From contig NZ_CP135275.1 of the NCBI RefSeq assembly GCF_032302195.1, positions 4,526,001 to 4,590,000 on the forward strand: 64,000 nt of DNA, read 5' to 3'. The notes beneath the pieces were generated by a model, which was not told the origin of the DNA, did not search any database, and saw only the letters and a program-made list of their open reading frames with translations. The stretch comes from Paenibacillus sp. MMS20-IR301 (GTDB taxonomy: Bacteria > Bacillota > Bacilli > Paenibacillales > Paenibacillaceae). A program made the position numbers and the translations under genes. How positions within the stretch are numbered: the first letter of the stretch is position 1; every line of letters begins with the position of its first letter. Of the stretch, positions 46,477-55,636 are shown one piece after another.

Positions 46477-46716
46477 AGGGGCACTTCTGCCCCTATTTCA
46501 CTCTGTATCGCCCATATCGGACGGATTAGGGGCACTTCTGCCCCTATTTCACTCTATACCGACCACATCGGGCGGATTTAGGGGCACTTCTGCCCCTATT
46601 TCACTCTATATCGCCCATATCGGGCGGATTTAGGGGCACTTCTGCCCCTATTTCACTCTATACCGCCCATATCGGGCGGATTAGGGGCACTTCTGCCCCT
46701 ATTCACTCTGTACCTG
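46477..46716. repeat. tandem repeat A: about 4.6 copies of a 51-52-base unit
   Basis: Units begin at 46477, 46528, 46580, 46632 and 46683 (last partial). Each holds two palindromes, AGGGGCACTTCTGCCCCT and CCGCCCATATCGGGCGG, separated by TATTTCACTCTATA. Two further units lie at 18625-18710. The whole unit is conserved, so this is not a CRISPR array. Confidence 0.92.
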
Positions 46717-46772
46717 CTGGTGTCCTTTGCCACATTTAGGTACTTTTCACGTAGCATCGATCCCCGTTCATC

Positions 46773-46915
46773 CATTGTATTCGGTTTTCCGCATACATTC
46801 GGTCCATTTACCGTCGCACTAGCACATTGTATTCGGTTTTCCACATACATTCGGTCCATTTGCCGTCGCACTAGCCCATTGTATTCGGTTTTTCGCATAC
46901 ACTCAGCCTTTGACC
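46773..46915. repeat. tandem repeat B: 2.7 copies of a 52-base unit
   Basis: Units start at 46773, 46825 and 46877, each opening CATTGTATTCGGTTTTCC and containing CATACATTCGGTCCATTT and CCGTCGCACTAGC; the third is diverged after 25 bases. Unrelated in sequence to repeat A but with the same period. Confidence 0.9.
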
Positions 46916-46945
46916 GGGAAATTAGGGTTACTCCTAAGCAATAAT

Positions 46946-46980
46946 AAACAGCCGCTGTGAGTGTTTAGCAGCGGCTGTTT
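46946..46980. terminator. strong hairpin between repeat B and the chemotaxis receptor gene
   Basis: AAACAGCCGCTG (46946-46957) pairs perfectly with CAGCGGCTGTTT (46969-46980); T-rich on both strands. Probably a bidirectional terminator for the dehydrogenase and the chemoreceptor. Confidence 0.7.
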
Positions 46981-47045
46981 ATATATACCTACTCACTATA
47001 TAGAGTTGAACCTGAAATTTACAATTAGGGAGAAGTGGCGGAAGA

Positions 47046-47113
47046 GAAGTTTGGAGCTGTAGGAGCGGTAGCGTCCGCCTGCAAGCTTTCCGCAGGAAAG
47101 CTTGCTTCGGAAG
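47046..47113 (+). repeat. partial copy of the 33.6-kb palindromic repeat plus hairpin
   Basis: 47046-47080 matches the reverse complement of 33699-33734. It is followed by a perfect AAGCTTTCC-GCA-GGAAAGCTT hairpin (47083-47103) and TTCGGAAGCAGCTT, similar to the end of the 29.7-kb repeat. Confidence 0.65.
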
Positions 47114-47128
47114 CAGCTTATTCCACCC

Positions 47129-48913
47129 TCACACCTTAAACCGCGCAACAGACTCCCGCAGCTCATTAAGCATGTCCTTCAGCTGGCCGATCCCGTCAGC
47201 CACCTCGCTGGTAGCACTCAGCTGCTCATGGGCCGAGGCCGAGGTCTCCTCTACACCAGCCGCAGATTCCTCGGCGAGCGCCGAGATATGCTGGCTGAAC
47301 TCATTCATCGTTTCGCTGGCTCCGGTCATCTGCTGCAGATCCTTGCCCATATCCTCCACGGTTGCCGCCATCACAACGACAGAGCTGTTAATCTCAGCCA
47401 AGGCTTCTCCTGTCTCGACGATCTGCCGGCTGCCCTCCTCCGTCTTGGCTACCCCGCTGCGCAGCTGCTCCACCATAGCCCGGGAATCGTGCTGGATGCC
47501 CTGTGTAATCCCGGTGATCTCCGACACGGTCTGCTGCACCTCCTCAGACAGCTTGCGTACCTCCTGTGCCACTACCGCGAAGCCCCGTCCGCTGTCGCCG
47601 GCTCTGGCCGCTTCTATCGCGGCGTTGATCGCTAGCAGATGGGTCTGCTCGGAGATGCTCCGGATTGAGCCTACAAGCCGGAAAATCCCCTCATTCTTGC
47701 GGTTCAGCTCCTCCAGCGTCTCCATGGACTGCGAGACAGCCTCAGATATCCCGTTCATTTGCGCTACTGAGCTTTCCATGAGCGCTCCGCCCTTCTCGCC
47801 CTTGAGCCGCACCTGCTCGGAATGGAGCGACAGATCATTGCCCCTGACGGCAAAATGCTCAATCAGTGCATTTAACTCTTCCACCGCCTTGGAGGCGTCC
47901 ACCGCCGCTTCCGCCTGGCTGCCGGAGGCGACAGCCAGTTCCTCCATAGTCAGGGCAATCTGGCTGCTGCCTTCCTTGGTTTCGGCAATCGTACGCATCA
48001 GCTCATCACCCTGCCCGCTGATAACCTCGGAGACCGATCTGATCCGGCTGACCATCTCCAGCAGGGTACGGTTCGTTTCATTCACTGTTTTGGCAAGCAG
48101 GCCGATCTCGTCCATATTGCCGATCAGGGTTTCATCAGCTGTCAGATCACCGCCGGAAATTTGCTGCAGCTGTGATGTTACCTTTTTGAGCGGATTAATC
48201 ATCGTCTTGCGGATGACCATATTAATAAGCCCGATTACGATCAGCACAATGACCACGGTGATAATATTCAACGTCAGCGAAGTATGGAAAATCTTCTCGG
48301 AAATGCTGCCTTTATTCGCTGCATCCTCCTGGCTGTGCGCCACCAGCGCATCGAGATCAGTCTGCATGGAGTTAAAGGCCGTAATCCCTTTACGGGATAC
48401 CTCCAGCGCAAGCTCCTTGTCACTGGAGCCGCTAAGCTTGATCGCCTGATTGTTGACGGTCATGAATTCGCTCCACTTATCAGTAAGGGACTGCAATTGC
48501 TGAAGCTCCTGCTCTGCATGGAGGTTCTGCTTATATTCCTTGAACGTTTCTGCCACCTTGCGGATGAACTGGGTCCGCTCCTCCTCAAGCTTGCTCTTCT
48601 CCGCCGGATCGGAGTTCAGTATATGCTGCATACTGACTGCCATAACACGCTCCGTAAAATAGTTGATGTTGTGAATTTTATCCAGCGCGGGAATGTTTTG
48701 ATGAATGATATCTCCTGTATTCTTCTGCATGCCATACATCTGGTACAGGGAGACCCCGCCGGAAATCAGCACCAGCACGGCCAGCGCGGCATAACCGGAG
48801 GCCATTTTAAACCCGATGCTTTTACTGCCTTTGGCCAAGGTGCTTTGACCCGCCTTCTGTACTCCGCCCACCCGTCTTCTAATCATAGCTTTCAATTGCT
48901 GAACCTTGCCCAT
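47129..48913 (-). CDS. methyl-accepting chemotaxis protein
   Basis: 594 aa. Helix 1 about 38-58 ([20 protein letters not shown]), extracellular four-helix sensor (residues 60-205, MCP 4HB type), helix 2 about 212-232 ([19 protein letters not shown]), HAMP ([22 protein letters not shown]), long coiled coil and the CheA/CheW tip with [30 protein letters not shown]. Reports a chemical stimulus to CheA. The N-terminal 37 residues are basic and unusually long before helix 1. Single gene; no other che gene is near. Confidence 0.96.
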   Translation of the reverse strand: MGKVQQLKAMIRRRVGGVQKAGQSTLAKGSKSIGFKMASGYAALAVLVLISGGVSLYQMYGMQKNTGDIIHQNIPALDKIHNINYFTERVMAVSMQHILNSDPAEKSKLEEERTQFIRKVAETFKEYKQNLHAEQELQQLQSLTDKWSEFMTVNNQAIKLSGSSDKELALEVSRKGITAFNSMQTDLDALVAHSQEDAANKGSISEKIFHTSLTLNIITVVIVLIVIGLINMVIRKTMINPLKKVTSQLQQISGGDLTADETLIGNMDEIGLLAKTVNETNRTLLEMVSRIRSVSEVISGQGDELMRTIAETKEGSSQIALTMEELAVASGSQAEAAVDASKAVEELNALIEHFAVRGNDLSLHSEQVRLKGEKGGALMESSVAQMNGISEAVSQSMETLEELNRKNEGIFRLVGSIRSISEQTHLLAINAAIEAARAGDSGRGFAVVAQEVRKLSEEVQQTVSEITGITQGIQHDSRAMVEQLRSGVAKTEEGSRQIVETGEALAEINSSVVVMAATVEDMGKDLQQMTGASETMNEFSQHISALAEESAAGVEETSASAHEQLSATSEVADGIGQLKDMLNELRESVARFKV

Positions 48914-49111
48914 ACGCTAGAACCTCCTATACTTTTCCGAAAAACAAATCAAAATTCCATTCTATTACATTTCATTTTCATAAATAGCCAAAAAAAAATA
49001 GTATCCAAGTACTATTTCGGCAGAGCTGCTGCAAAATTGTATATATGCGGCTTAGATCAGATTGAACCCGCCAGCCAGGCGGCTGACAGGTGCATCTGAC
49101 ACAAGTAGGGG

Positions 49112-50521
49112 CTAGTCCAGATCGTAAATGGATCCTACTTTTAGCCCATACAGCTCGTTATATATTTTCTCGGCAAAAGCATCGGTCATTCCGGCGATAT
49201 AATCCGTCACCATATGCTCCCAGGTCCAGATCGGTCTGGCGGAACGCTGGTCCTTCTCATACCGCTGCAGCCAGTCGGTCGGAATGATGCTCCGTGAAGT
49301 TTCCGGATCGAGGAAGGCCTCCCACAGCCGGCGGAGAATCCATTCGCTCCGCTTCTGGAGGCGCTGCACGCGCAGGTCACGGATCATCGTCACCCAGGCG
49401 AAGCTTTTGAGCACACTGACTGTCCGCAGCATGTCTTCATCCTCCTGGCCTTCCTTGATGAACGTAACCTTCTTCCAGTCGCCGTCCTCAATCACGCCGA
49501 GACTGGCGACAAAGGTGCTGACCCAATAGGCCTTAACTTCACGCCGGGTACGGGAGTAGTCATTCTCACAGGTTGGCATCTTCTCCATCCAGACACGCAG
49601 GAATGAGCTAAGCACTTCCTCGACCTTGAGACGGATAGACGCTTCATTCCAGCCGGACCAGAAGGCATCCTCCAGCGTGGTAATCTTCTCCACAATCAGC
49701 CGCTGAATATAACCGTCATGCATGAAATGCTCATGCACCTCAATTTTGCCTGCTTTAATCCCGTCCTCCAGGTCATGGGCGGAATAGGCAATGTCATCGC
49801 ATAAGTCCATAAGCTGGGCTTCCAGTGTTTTTTTGCCCGCCGGAATGCCCCAATCCCTGCGGATTTCATGGATATATTCCCATTCATGCAGATACATCCC
49901 TTTCTTCAGCACCGTGCCGGGGAACGGATATTTGTTAATGCCCAGCAGCACCGCATCGGAAAGGTTAAGACCATCGATATTCTCCCGCTTCTCCAGGAAC
50001 ATAATCAGGCGGAAGTTGTGGGCATTGCCTTCGAAATGCTCATATTTACGCTTCAGACTCTCCTGAATCGTCTGGGCCTGCACCGGGCCTGCACCGGACT
50101 TCTGCACCGCTTCCGCTGTCTTCTTGGCGATAAGCCCTTCCAGCAGACTGTCCAGCACCTCTTCCCCCTTGTGCCCGAACGGCGGATGGCCGAAATCATG
50201 GGCGATAGCTGCACATTCCACCACCTCCGGGTCGATGACCAGCCCGGGGTTTCCGGCCGCGCCTGTCTCTATCTCCGGGTAGGCGCGCAGCAGGCTTTTG
50301 GCTGCCTCGCGGGCAATCTGCGCCACCTCCAGCGAATGGGTCAGGCGTGTGCGGTAATAATCGCCGGTGCCTGCACCGAATACCTGTGATTTGCCTTGCA
50401 GCCGGCGGAAGGTCGGCGAATGAATCAGACGCGAATAATCGCGTTCGTATGCGGCTCTGGAGGTTTCCAGCCGGGTAATTTCCGGATACTGCCGATGCTC
50501 TCTTTTCTCAATAAGTGTCAT
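49112..50521 (-). CDS. dgt: dGTP triphosphohydrolase (HD domain)
   Basis: 469 aa from ATG 50521 (AGGGG, 8 bases); 40 upstream codons are open but have no ribosome site. HD-domain metal motif: RLTHSLEVAQIAR (about 57-70) and AIAHDFGHPPFGHKGEE (about 102-118), and later CDDIAYSAHDLEDG. DYSRLIHSPTFRRLQGKSQVFG is the typical N-terminal segment. Hydrolyses dGTP to deoxyguanosine and triphosphate. Divergent from the deacetylase gene. Confidence 0.93.
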   Translation of the reverse strand: MTLIEKREHRQYPEITRLETSRAAYERDYSRLIHSPTFRRLQGKSQVFGAGTGDYYRTRLTHSLEVAQIAREAAKSLLRAYPEIETGAAGNPGLVIDPEVVECAAIAHDFGHPPFGHKGEEVLDSLLEGLIAKKTAEAVQKSGAGPVQAQTIQESLKRKYEHFEGNAHNFRLIMFLEKRENIDGLNLSDAVLLGINKYPFPGTVLKKGMYLHEWEYIHEIRRDWGIPAGKKTLEAQLMDLCDDIAYSAHDLEDGIKAGKIEVHEHFMHDGYIQRLIVEKITTLEDAFWSGWNEASIRLKVEEVLSSFLRVWMEKMPTCENDYSRTRREVKAYWVSTFVASLGVIEDGDWKKVTFIKEGQEDEDMLRTVSVLKSFAWVTMIRDLRVQRLQKRSEWILRRLWEAFLDPETSRSIIPTDWLQRYEKDQRSARPIWTWEHMVTDYIAGMTDAFAEKIYNELYGLKVGSIYDLD

Positions 50522-50711
50522 CTCCGCTGCCCCTATCCCTTGATCTGTATTTAGTATTTCATTATAAGTCATTTGCAGCAGAACTTTCACTCTAAAATAC
50601 AAATCTCTGTGCATCATGCCCGAATGAATATTTCCCGGCACAAACAGAGCATTCTAAAGCACAAGCAGCGCAGGACGGCTAATAAACGAACAGTGGAGTG
50701 AAACTTACGGC

Positions 50712-51488
50712 ATGAAGAAGAGAATCCGCATCACTGCTGCCGCTCTGGCAGCGTTTACGCTTATGTGCGGCTCTGCCGATGCTGCGCTGAGCAGTCCGGA
50801 TAGAGCTAAAAACCGCTATTATTATGAAGAACGCGGCGATATGATCTGGGAGGTCCAGACGAGCCAAAAGGTTATTGCACTTACATTCGACGATGGTCCT
50901 GACCCCTTTGAAACGGAAGGCATTCTCGAGGTCCTCCGGAGATATGATGCGAAATGCACCTTTTTTGCGATCGGCAAACGGATTGCCGCCTACCCTGATG
51001 TCGCCAGACACGTCATTGCCGGCGGACACGAGCTGGCGAATCACACTTATAATCATGTCTATTTCAAGACACCGATCATCAGCAAACAGATTCAGGAGGA
51101 GCTGGAGCTGACGGAGAAGGAAATTATCAAAGTATCCGGTAAACACAGCAGCCTGTTCAGGCCGCCGGGCGGCATGTATGATGAGACGCTGATAGATGTA
51201 TCCAACAGCATGGGCCTGAAGCCGGTGCTCTGGTCCTGGCACCAGGACACCAAGGACTGGAACCGCCCCGGTGTATGGAGCATCTCCAGCCGGGTAATCC
51301 GCAATGCCAGGAACGGCGATATTGTCCTGTTCCACGATCATGTCCATGGCGAATCGCAAACCAAGGAAGCGCTGGAGATCATATTGCCGGAGCTTGCGAA
51401 GCAGGGGTTCCGGTTCGTGACCGTCTCGGAGCTGATCGGTTACTCCGATGCAGAGCAGGCAGAAACCGGCCGGCATCCGGCCAATTAA
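50712..51488 (+). CDS. polysaccharide deacetylase, exported
   Basis: 258 aa. Signal peptide 1-24 (IRITAAALAAFTLMCGSADA). NodB domain: ALTFDDGPDPFETEG with metal-binding Asp, GHELANHTYNH (metal histidines), LFRPPGGMYDET, LWSWHQDTKDWNRPG and GDIVLFHDH. CE4 enzymes remove acetyl groups from peptidoglycan or chitin-like chains outside the cell; the layout resembles PdaA/PdaB or CDA1 types. GGAGTGA lies rather far (14 bases) from the ATG. Confidence 0.92.
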   Translation: MKKRIRITAAALAAFTLMCGSADAALSSPDRAKNRYYYEERGDMIWEVQTSQKVIALTFDDGPDPFETEGILEVLRRYDAKCTFFAIGKRIAAYPDVARHVIAGGHELANHTYNHVYFKTPIISKQIQEELELTEKEIIKVSGKHSSLFRPPGGMYDETLIDVSNSMGLKPVLWSWHQDTKDWNRPGVWSISSRVIRNARNGDIVLFHDHVHGESQTKEALEIILPELAKQGFRFVTVSELIGYSDAEQAETGRHPAN

Positions 51489-51622
51489 GCTGCTGCACAG
51501 CCGCCCGCAACCTGTGCCCCGGGGCATCTTTAATTGCGCAGGCTCACAAAATAAGGTAGTCTTGAGCATTATAAGGCTACCTGTGACTTCTGCCGCAGTC
51601 CATCCCCTGGGAGGGTTATTAA

Positions 51623-52621
51623 ATGTCTGAGAATACATCCTATACGACCGAGGAAATCGCCCGGTTACTGAAAATATCCAAACTCAAAGTCTATGATCTG
51701 ATTAAAAAAGGAGAGCTCCCCTCTTACCGCGTCGGCAAGCAGATGCGTGTCGACCTCTCCGATCTCGAGGCTTACAAGCAGAATTCCCGCAACAGCGGCA
51801 GTCCCCTTGGCCATCCGGCACCCGGAGGCGGGCTGCAGGAGCTCCCGCAGCTTCAGCCCGCCGCACCATTCCAGTCCTTCAGCTCACCTCCGCCTCACAG
51901 CGGCAAGGGCAGTGCAGGGAATGTCGTCATTACCGGGCAGGATATGTCACTTGATATTCTTGCCACCCATCTGGAGCGCAGCCTGCCGTCCACCCGCCCG
52001 CTCCGCTCTTATGCCGGAAGCCTGGACAGCCTGATTGCCATGTACCACGGGGAATCAGATATTGTCAGCACCCACCTGCTGGATGGGGATACCGGCGAAT
52101 ATAACCTGCCTTATATCCGCAAGCTGCTGGTGGGCTTCTCTTATATCGTCGTCCATCTGCTGACCCGCAGCGCAGGCTTCTATGTGCGGAAGGGCAATCC
52201 CAAAAACATCCGCAGCTGGGGAGACCTGCAGCAGAGCGGGCTGACACTGATCAACCGTGAGCGCGGTTCCGGCGCCCGGGTGCTGCTGGACGAGCAGCTC
52301 CGCCTGCTCGGCATTCCCTCCGCCTCGCTCGACGGGTATGAGAATGTCGAGAACAGCCATCTGGCCGTGGCCGGTATGGTGGCAAGAGGGGTTGCCGATG
52401 TAGGCATCGGGACGGAGAAAGCCGCCAGAATTGTTGACGGCATTGACTTCATTCCGCTCACCCGGGAGCAGTACGATCTGGTGATGATCAAGAAGCCGGA
52501 GAACGAGGGGTGGATCGGCACCGTCATTGATATCCTGCGGTCAACCGCTTTCCGCAGCGAGCTCAGCTCGATTCACAGCTATGACCTGACCGAGACAGGA
52601 GCTATTATTTACGAGACCTGA
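51623..52621 (+). CDS. transcriptional regulator: excisionase-type HTH fused to periplasmic-binding-like domain
   Basis: 332 aa. Residues 6-55 are a MerR/excisionase helix-turn-helix (YTTEEIARLLKISKLKVYDLIKKGELPSYRVGKQMRV). A Pro/Ser/Gly-rich linker (56-95) leads to a solute-binding-like domain (PBP superfamily, about 100-330) with DSLIAMYHGESDIVSTHLLD, LTLINRERGSGARVLLDEQL and GVADVGIGTEKAA. Such fusions often sense molybdate or tungstate. modAB lies 4 kb downstream in the opposite direction, so a link is plausible but inferred. Confidence 0.82.
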   Translation: MSENTSYTTEEIARLLKISKLKVYDLIKKGELPSYRVGKQMRVDLSDLEAYKQNSRNSGSPLGHPAPGGGLQELPQLQPAAPFQSFSSPPPHSGKGSAGNVVITGQDMSLDILATHLERSLPSTRPLRSYAGSLDSLIAMYHGESDIVSTHLLDGDTGEYNLPYIRKLLVGFSYIVVHLLTRSAGFYVRKGNPKNIRSWGDLQQSGLTLINRERGSGARVLLDEQLRLLGIPSASLDGYENVENSHLAVAGMVARGVADVGIGTEKAARIVDGIDFIPLTREQYDLVMIKKPENEGWIGTVIDILRSTAFRSELSSIHSYDLTETGAIIYET

Positions 52622-52676
52622 GGCCAGAGTAAGCTGTAAGTAGTGGGCTAAGCCTCTTGATCTGAATAGACGAACT

Positions 52677-52717
52677 AAAGGGACGTCCGGGGCCTGTGCC
52701 ACCTTGACGTCCCTTTT
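52677..52717. terminator. bidirectional terminator between the regulator and dhaL
   Basis: AAAGGGACGTC (52677-52687) pairs with GACGTCCCTTT (52706-52716), T-run on the plus strand. Confidence 0.85.
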
Positions 52718-52739
52718 CCCTGCAGATATCCCATTTGCT

Positions 52740-53384
52740 CTACTGGCTTTGCTGCTCCATCTTCTCCGTTATCCCGGTGAACAGAATGCCGATTGCCGTA
52801 GCTCCGGCATCCGGGTGGCTGAGGCTCCGCTCACCTACATAGCTCGCCCTGCCTTTGGAGGCAACCATGTTTCTGGTCTGCTCCGCTCCCATTACTGCAG
52901 CCTCAGCCCCCTTACGCATACTGCTAAGCAGCGTTTCGCCTGACCCGGCACTCTTCCTTACCGCTTCTGCTGCAGGAATCAGCGCATCCAGCAGCGTCTT
53001 GTCGCCGAGCTTCGCTCCGCCCCGCTTCTGAATCCCCTCCACTGCACTCTCCAGCAGCTCTGCCAGCTGGATTCCGTTTAATTCAGTTTTCCCCTTGGCG
53101 TATTTCGCCGCGCTGCGGAAGGCGGAGCCCCAGATCGGACCGGATGCACCCCCGCAGTACTCGATGATGACCATCCCGCAGGCTTTGAGGAAATCACCGA
53201 TCTCCTCTTTCGGCAGGTCCTCCCATTCCCGCTTGAGCTGTCTGAAGCCTTTGGCCAGCGACATGCCGAAGTCCCCGTCTCCGGCGAAGGAATCCAGCTC
53301 GCAGAATTCAACTTCTTTAAGGATAATAAGCTTCGCCATCTCATCTACCATCACTGCTATATCTGCTGTAACCAGCTTCTCCAT
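52740..53384 (-). CDS. dhaL: dihydroxyacetone kinase subunit DhaL
   Basis: 214 aa, the ADP-binding domain. LDSFAGDGDFGMSLAKGF carries the Mg-binding aspartates; CGGASGPIWGSAFRSAA and KLGDKTLLDALIPA and ERSLSHPDAGATAIGILF follow. Works with DhaK to phosphorylate dihydroxyacetone; in the phosphotransferase-type system a third protein, DhaM, recharges its ADP. No dhaM is next to it. 12 bases after dhaK. Confidence 0.94.
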   Translation of the reverse strand: MEKLVTADIAVMVDEMAKLIILKEVEFCELDSFAGDGDFGMSLAKGFRQLKREWEDLPKEEIGDFLKACGMVIIEYCGGASGPIWGSAFRSAAKYAKGKTELNGIQLAELLESAVEGIQKRGGAKLGDKTLLDALIPAAEAVRKSAGSGETLLSSMRKGAEAAVMGAEQTRNMVASKGRASYVGERSLSHPDAGATAIGILFTGITEKMEQQSQ

Positions 53385-53396
53385 TGCTTCCGCCTC

Positions 53397-54392
53397 CTAG
53401 CTTCTATATGCTGCGGTCTCTGCGCCATCATCCAGCGCCTGCTTCAGCTCTTCATCCAGCTTCAGCAGGGTAACCGATGCTCCCGCCATATCAATGGCAC
53501 TCATATAATTGCCGACGAAGGTCCGGTACACCCTGATCCTGGCCGCCTCCAGCAGCAGGCTGACGGAGCGGTTAAGAATATACAGCTCCTGCAGCGGCGT
53601 GGCCCCGAAGCCGTTAATCATCAGCGCGGCTTCTTCTCCAGGTTCCAGCGGCATATCGGCAAGCAGCGCCTGCACGGCCTTGGCAGCCAGCTCATCGGCG
53701 GGCACAAGCTGCTCCCGGGCGATACCGGGCTCGCCGTGAATACCTACCCCGAACTCAATCTCATCCTCACCCAGGTTGAATGTCGGCGAGCCCTTGGCCG
53801 GTACCGTACAGGAGGTCAGTGCGAAGCCGATCGAGCGGACATTCTGCACTGTTTTCTCCGCGATGGCTTTGACCTGCTGCAGTGTGTCCCCGCGTTCAGC
53901 AGCACTGCCGGCGATTTTATGCACAAATACCGTTCCGGCCACGCCCCTTCTGCCAGCTGTCGAATCATCATCGGCTACAGACACATCATCGTTCACATAC
54001 ACCTTTTCCACAGCAATATCATCATCTTCACAGGCCATCTCCGCCGCTGCATCAAAGTTCATGCAATCGCCGGAATAGTTCTTGATAATCAGCAGTGTGC
54101 CTTTGGAGGAAGCTGTCTGCGTGATCGCGTTATAGACCTGAATCGTTGACGGAGAGGCAAATACATCACCGCATACCGCTGCGTCGAGCATGCCCTTGCC
54201 TACATATCCGCCATGCGCCGGCTCATGTCCGCTGCCCCCGCCGCTGATCAGGGTGACTTTATCCGGGTTCAGCATTTTGCGCGTAATAATCTTATATTTG
54301 CGGTTCCATTCCAGCAGCTCCGGATGAGCCAGCACCATGCCTTCAATCATCTGCATTACAACATCTTCCGGACTATTAATGATTTTCTTCAT
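53397..54392 (-). CDS. dhaK: dihydroxyacetone kinase subunit DhaK
   Basis: 331 aa. VTLISGGGSGHEPAHGGYVGKGMLDAA (substrate site) and the His that binds dihydroxyacetone covalently in FGVGIHGEPG near residue 218; NDDVSVADD also typical. It lacks the fused C-terminal ATP domain of eukaryotic kinases, so it belongs to the DhaKL(M) type. ATGA overlap with gldA upstream couples the two. Confidence 0.95.
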   Translation of the reverse strand: MKKIINSPEDVVMQMIEGMVLAHPELLEWNRKYKIITRKMLNPDKVTLISGGGSGHEPAHGGYVGKGMLDAAVCGDVFASPSTIQVYNAITQTASSKGTLLIIKNYSGDCMNFDAAAEMACEDDDIAVEKVYVNDDVSVADDDSTAGRRGVAGTVFVHKIAGSAAERGDTLQQVKAIAEKTVQNVRSIGFALTSCTVPAKGSPTFNLGEDEIEFGVGIHGEPGIAREQLVPADELAAKAVQALLADMPLEPGEEAALMINGFGATPLQELYILNRSVSLLLEAARIRVYRTFVGNYMSAIDMAGASVTLLKLDEELKQALDDGAETAAYRS

Positions 54393-55489
54393 TTGGAGAC
54401 GCCTCCGCTTCCGCCCAGCCGGTCTGCGGCCAGAATCGCCGCATAGACATCATACGGAGATACCGGGAACGGCATATTATGAATGGTCTCCCCTTCGGCA
54501 CAGGCTCTTTCCGCCACCTGCATAAGCCGATCCTTGCTTAAGTCAGTAACACCAAGATCCTTCAGACAGGTCGGCAAGCCAAGTGACTTGCAGAAGCCCA
54601 GCACCGTATCAAGCTCCTCCTGCGGCGCATTCTCCAGCACCATGTGGACCAGTGTGCCGAACGCCACCTTTTCCCCGTGATAATAATGATGGGTCTCCTC
54701 CAGAATCGTCAGCCCGTTATGCACGGCATGCGCCGCTGCAAGCCCTCCGCTCTCAAAGCCAAGTCCGCTCAGCAAAATATTCGTTTCAATAATGTTCTCC
54801 AGTGCCTGCGTGACCACCTTGCTGTCATTGGCTGCCTTCGCCTTCAGTCCGTCCTCCAGCAGCGTTTCGTAGCAGAGCCGGGCCAGCTCCATCGCCGCCT
54901 TGGTGCTTACAGCTCCGGAATTGTTATAGGTAAACCCTCTGACACAGGATCTCGCTTCAAAAAAAGTCGACAGCGCATCCCCCATCCCCGCTACCAGAAA
55001 ACGCGTCGGCGCATTTGCGATAATTCCGGTATCCACCAGCACCACATTGGGATTCTGGCGGGCATACAGATAGGATTCGAACTCGCCATGCTCCGAGTAG
55101 ATTACAGAAGAGCCGCTGCAGGGTGCATCCGTCGCAGCAATCGTTGGCACAACGATAATTGCAATCCGCGCACGGTTGGCAATGGCCTTGGCAGTATCCA
55201 GCGCTTTGCCGCCGCCGAGGCCGACAATCACATCACAGCCTTCTGCCGCCGCATACTGCTCCAGCCGGCCAATCTCCCGGAGTGTACACTCCCCGCCGAA
55301 GCCGCCGGTGACAAACTCGAAGCCGCCCTTCGCTGCCGCCTTGTCCAGGTACTCCTGAACTCTGGCCTGGTCATCCTTATGCGCGACTAGCAGCGCTTTC
55401 CGTCCATAGACCGTTACATAGTCCCCGATGTTGTACAGCTCATCCTTGCCCTGAACATATTTAGATGGAGAGGTTAAGATTGTTCTCAT
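54389..55489 (-). CDS. gldA: glycerol dehydrogenase
   Basis: 366 aa, metal-dependent NAD-linked. YVQGKDELYNIGDYV start, GLGGGKALDTAKAIANR (NAD), VPTIAATDAPCSGSSVIYSEHGEF, and metal ligands in GMGDALSTFFEAR, AAHAVHNGL and HGEKVAFGTLVHM. Oxidises glycerol to dihydroxyacetone, which DhaKL then phosphorylates. First gene of gldA-dhaK-dhaL; a near-perfect cre site lies 23 bases before the ATG. Confidence 0.95.
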   Translation of the reverse strand: MRTILTSPSKYVQGKDELYNIGDYVTVYGRKALLVAHKDDQARVQEYLDKAAAKGGFEFVTGGFGGECTLREIGRLEQYAAAEGCDVIVGLGGGKALDTAKAIANRARIAIIVVPTIAATDAPCSGSSVIYSEHGEFESYLYARQNPNVVLVDTGIIANAPTRFLVAGMGDALSTFFEARSCVRGFTYNNSGAVSTKAAMELARLCYETLLEDGLKAKAANDSKVVTQALENIIETNILLSGLGFESGGLAAAHAVHNGLTILEETHHYYHGEKVAFGTLVHMVLENAPQEELDTVLGFCKSLGLPTCLKDLGVTDLSKDRLMQVAERACAEGETIHNMPFPVSPYDVYAAILAADRLGGSGGVSK

Positions 55490-55511
55490 TCACAGCACTC
55501 CTCAGCAGGAT

Positions 55512-55526
55512 TTGTAAACGCTTCCT
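55512..55526. promoter_or_regulatory. cre site (CcpA) upstream of gldA
   Basis: TTGTAAACGCTTCCT differs in one position from the consensus WTGNAARCGNWWWCW. It implies carbon catabolite repression of the glycerol/dihydroxyacetone operon. Confidence 0.7.
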
Positions 55527-55636
55527 ATTAAGTATATACGCAGCGTTCCCGCTTTTCATTGCAGTATTCCGTCATTATTCTGCCTTAAGCAGGGATAGGA
55601 GAATTCCGTGATTACCACCTATAAATTACCATATAT

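Noticed and set aside
46477..46716. CRISPR array
   Set aside because: The whole unit, not only part of it, is conserved; there are no unique spacers and no cas genes nearby.
50679..51638. 319-codon minus-strand frame opposite the deacetylase gene
   Set aside because: The plus strand has signal peptide and NodB motifs; this frame has none.
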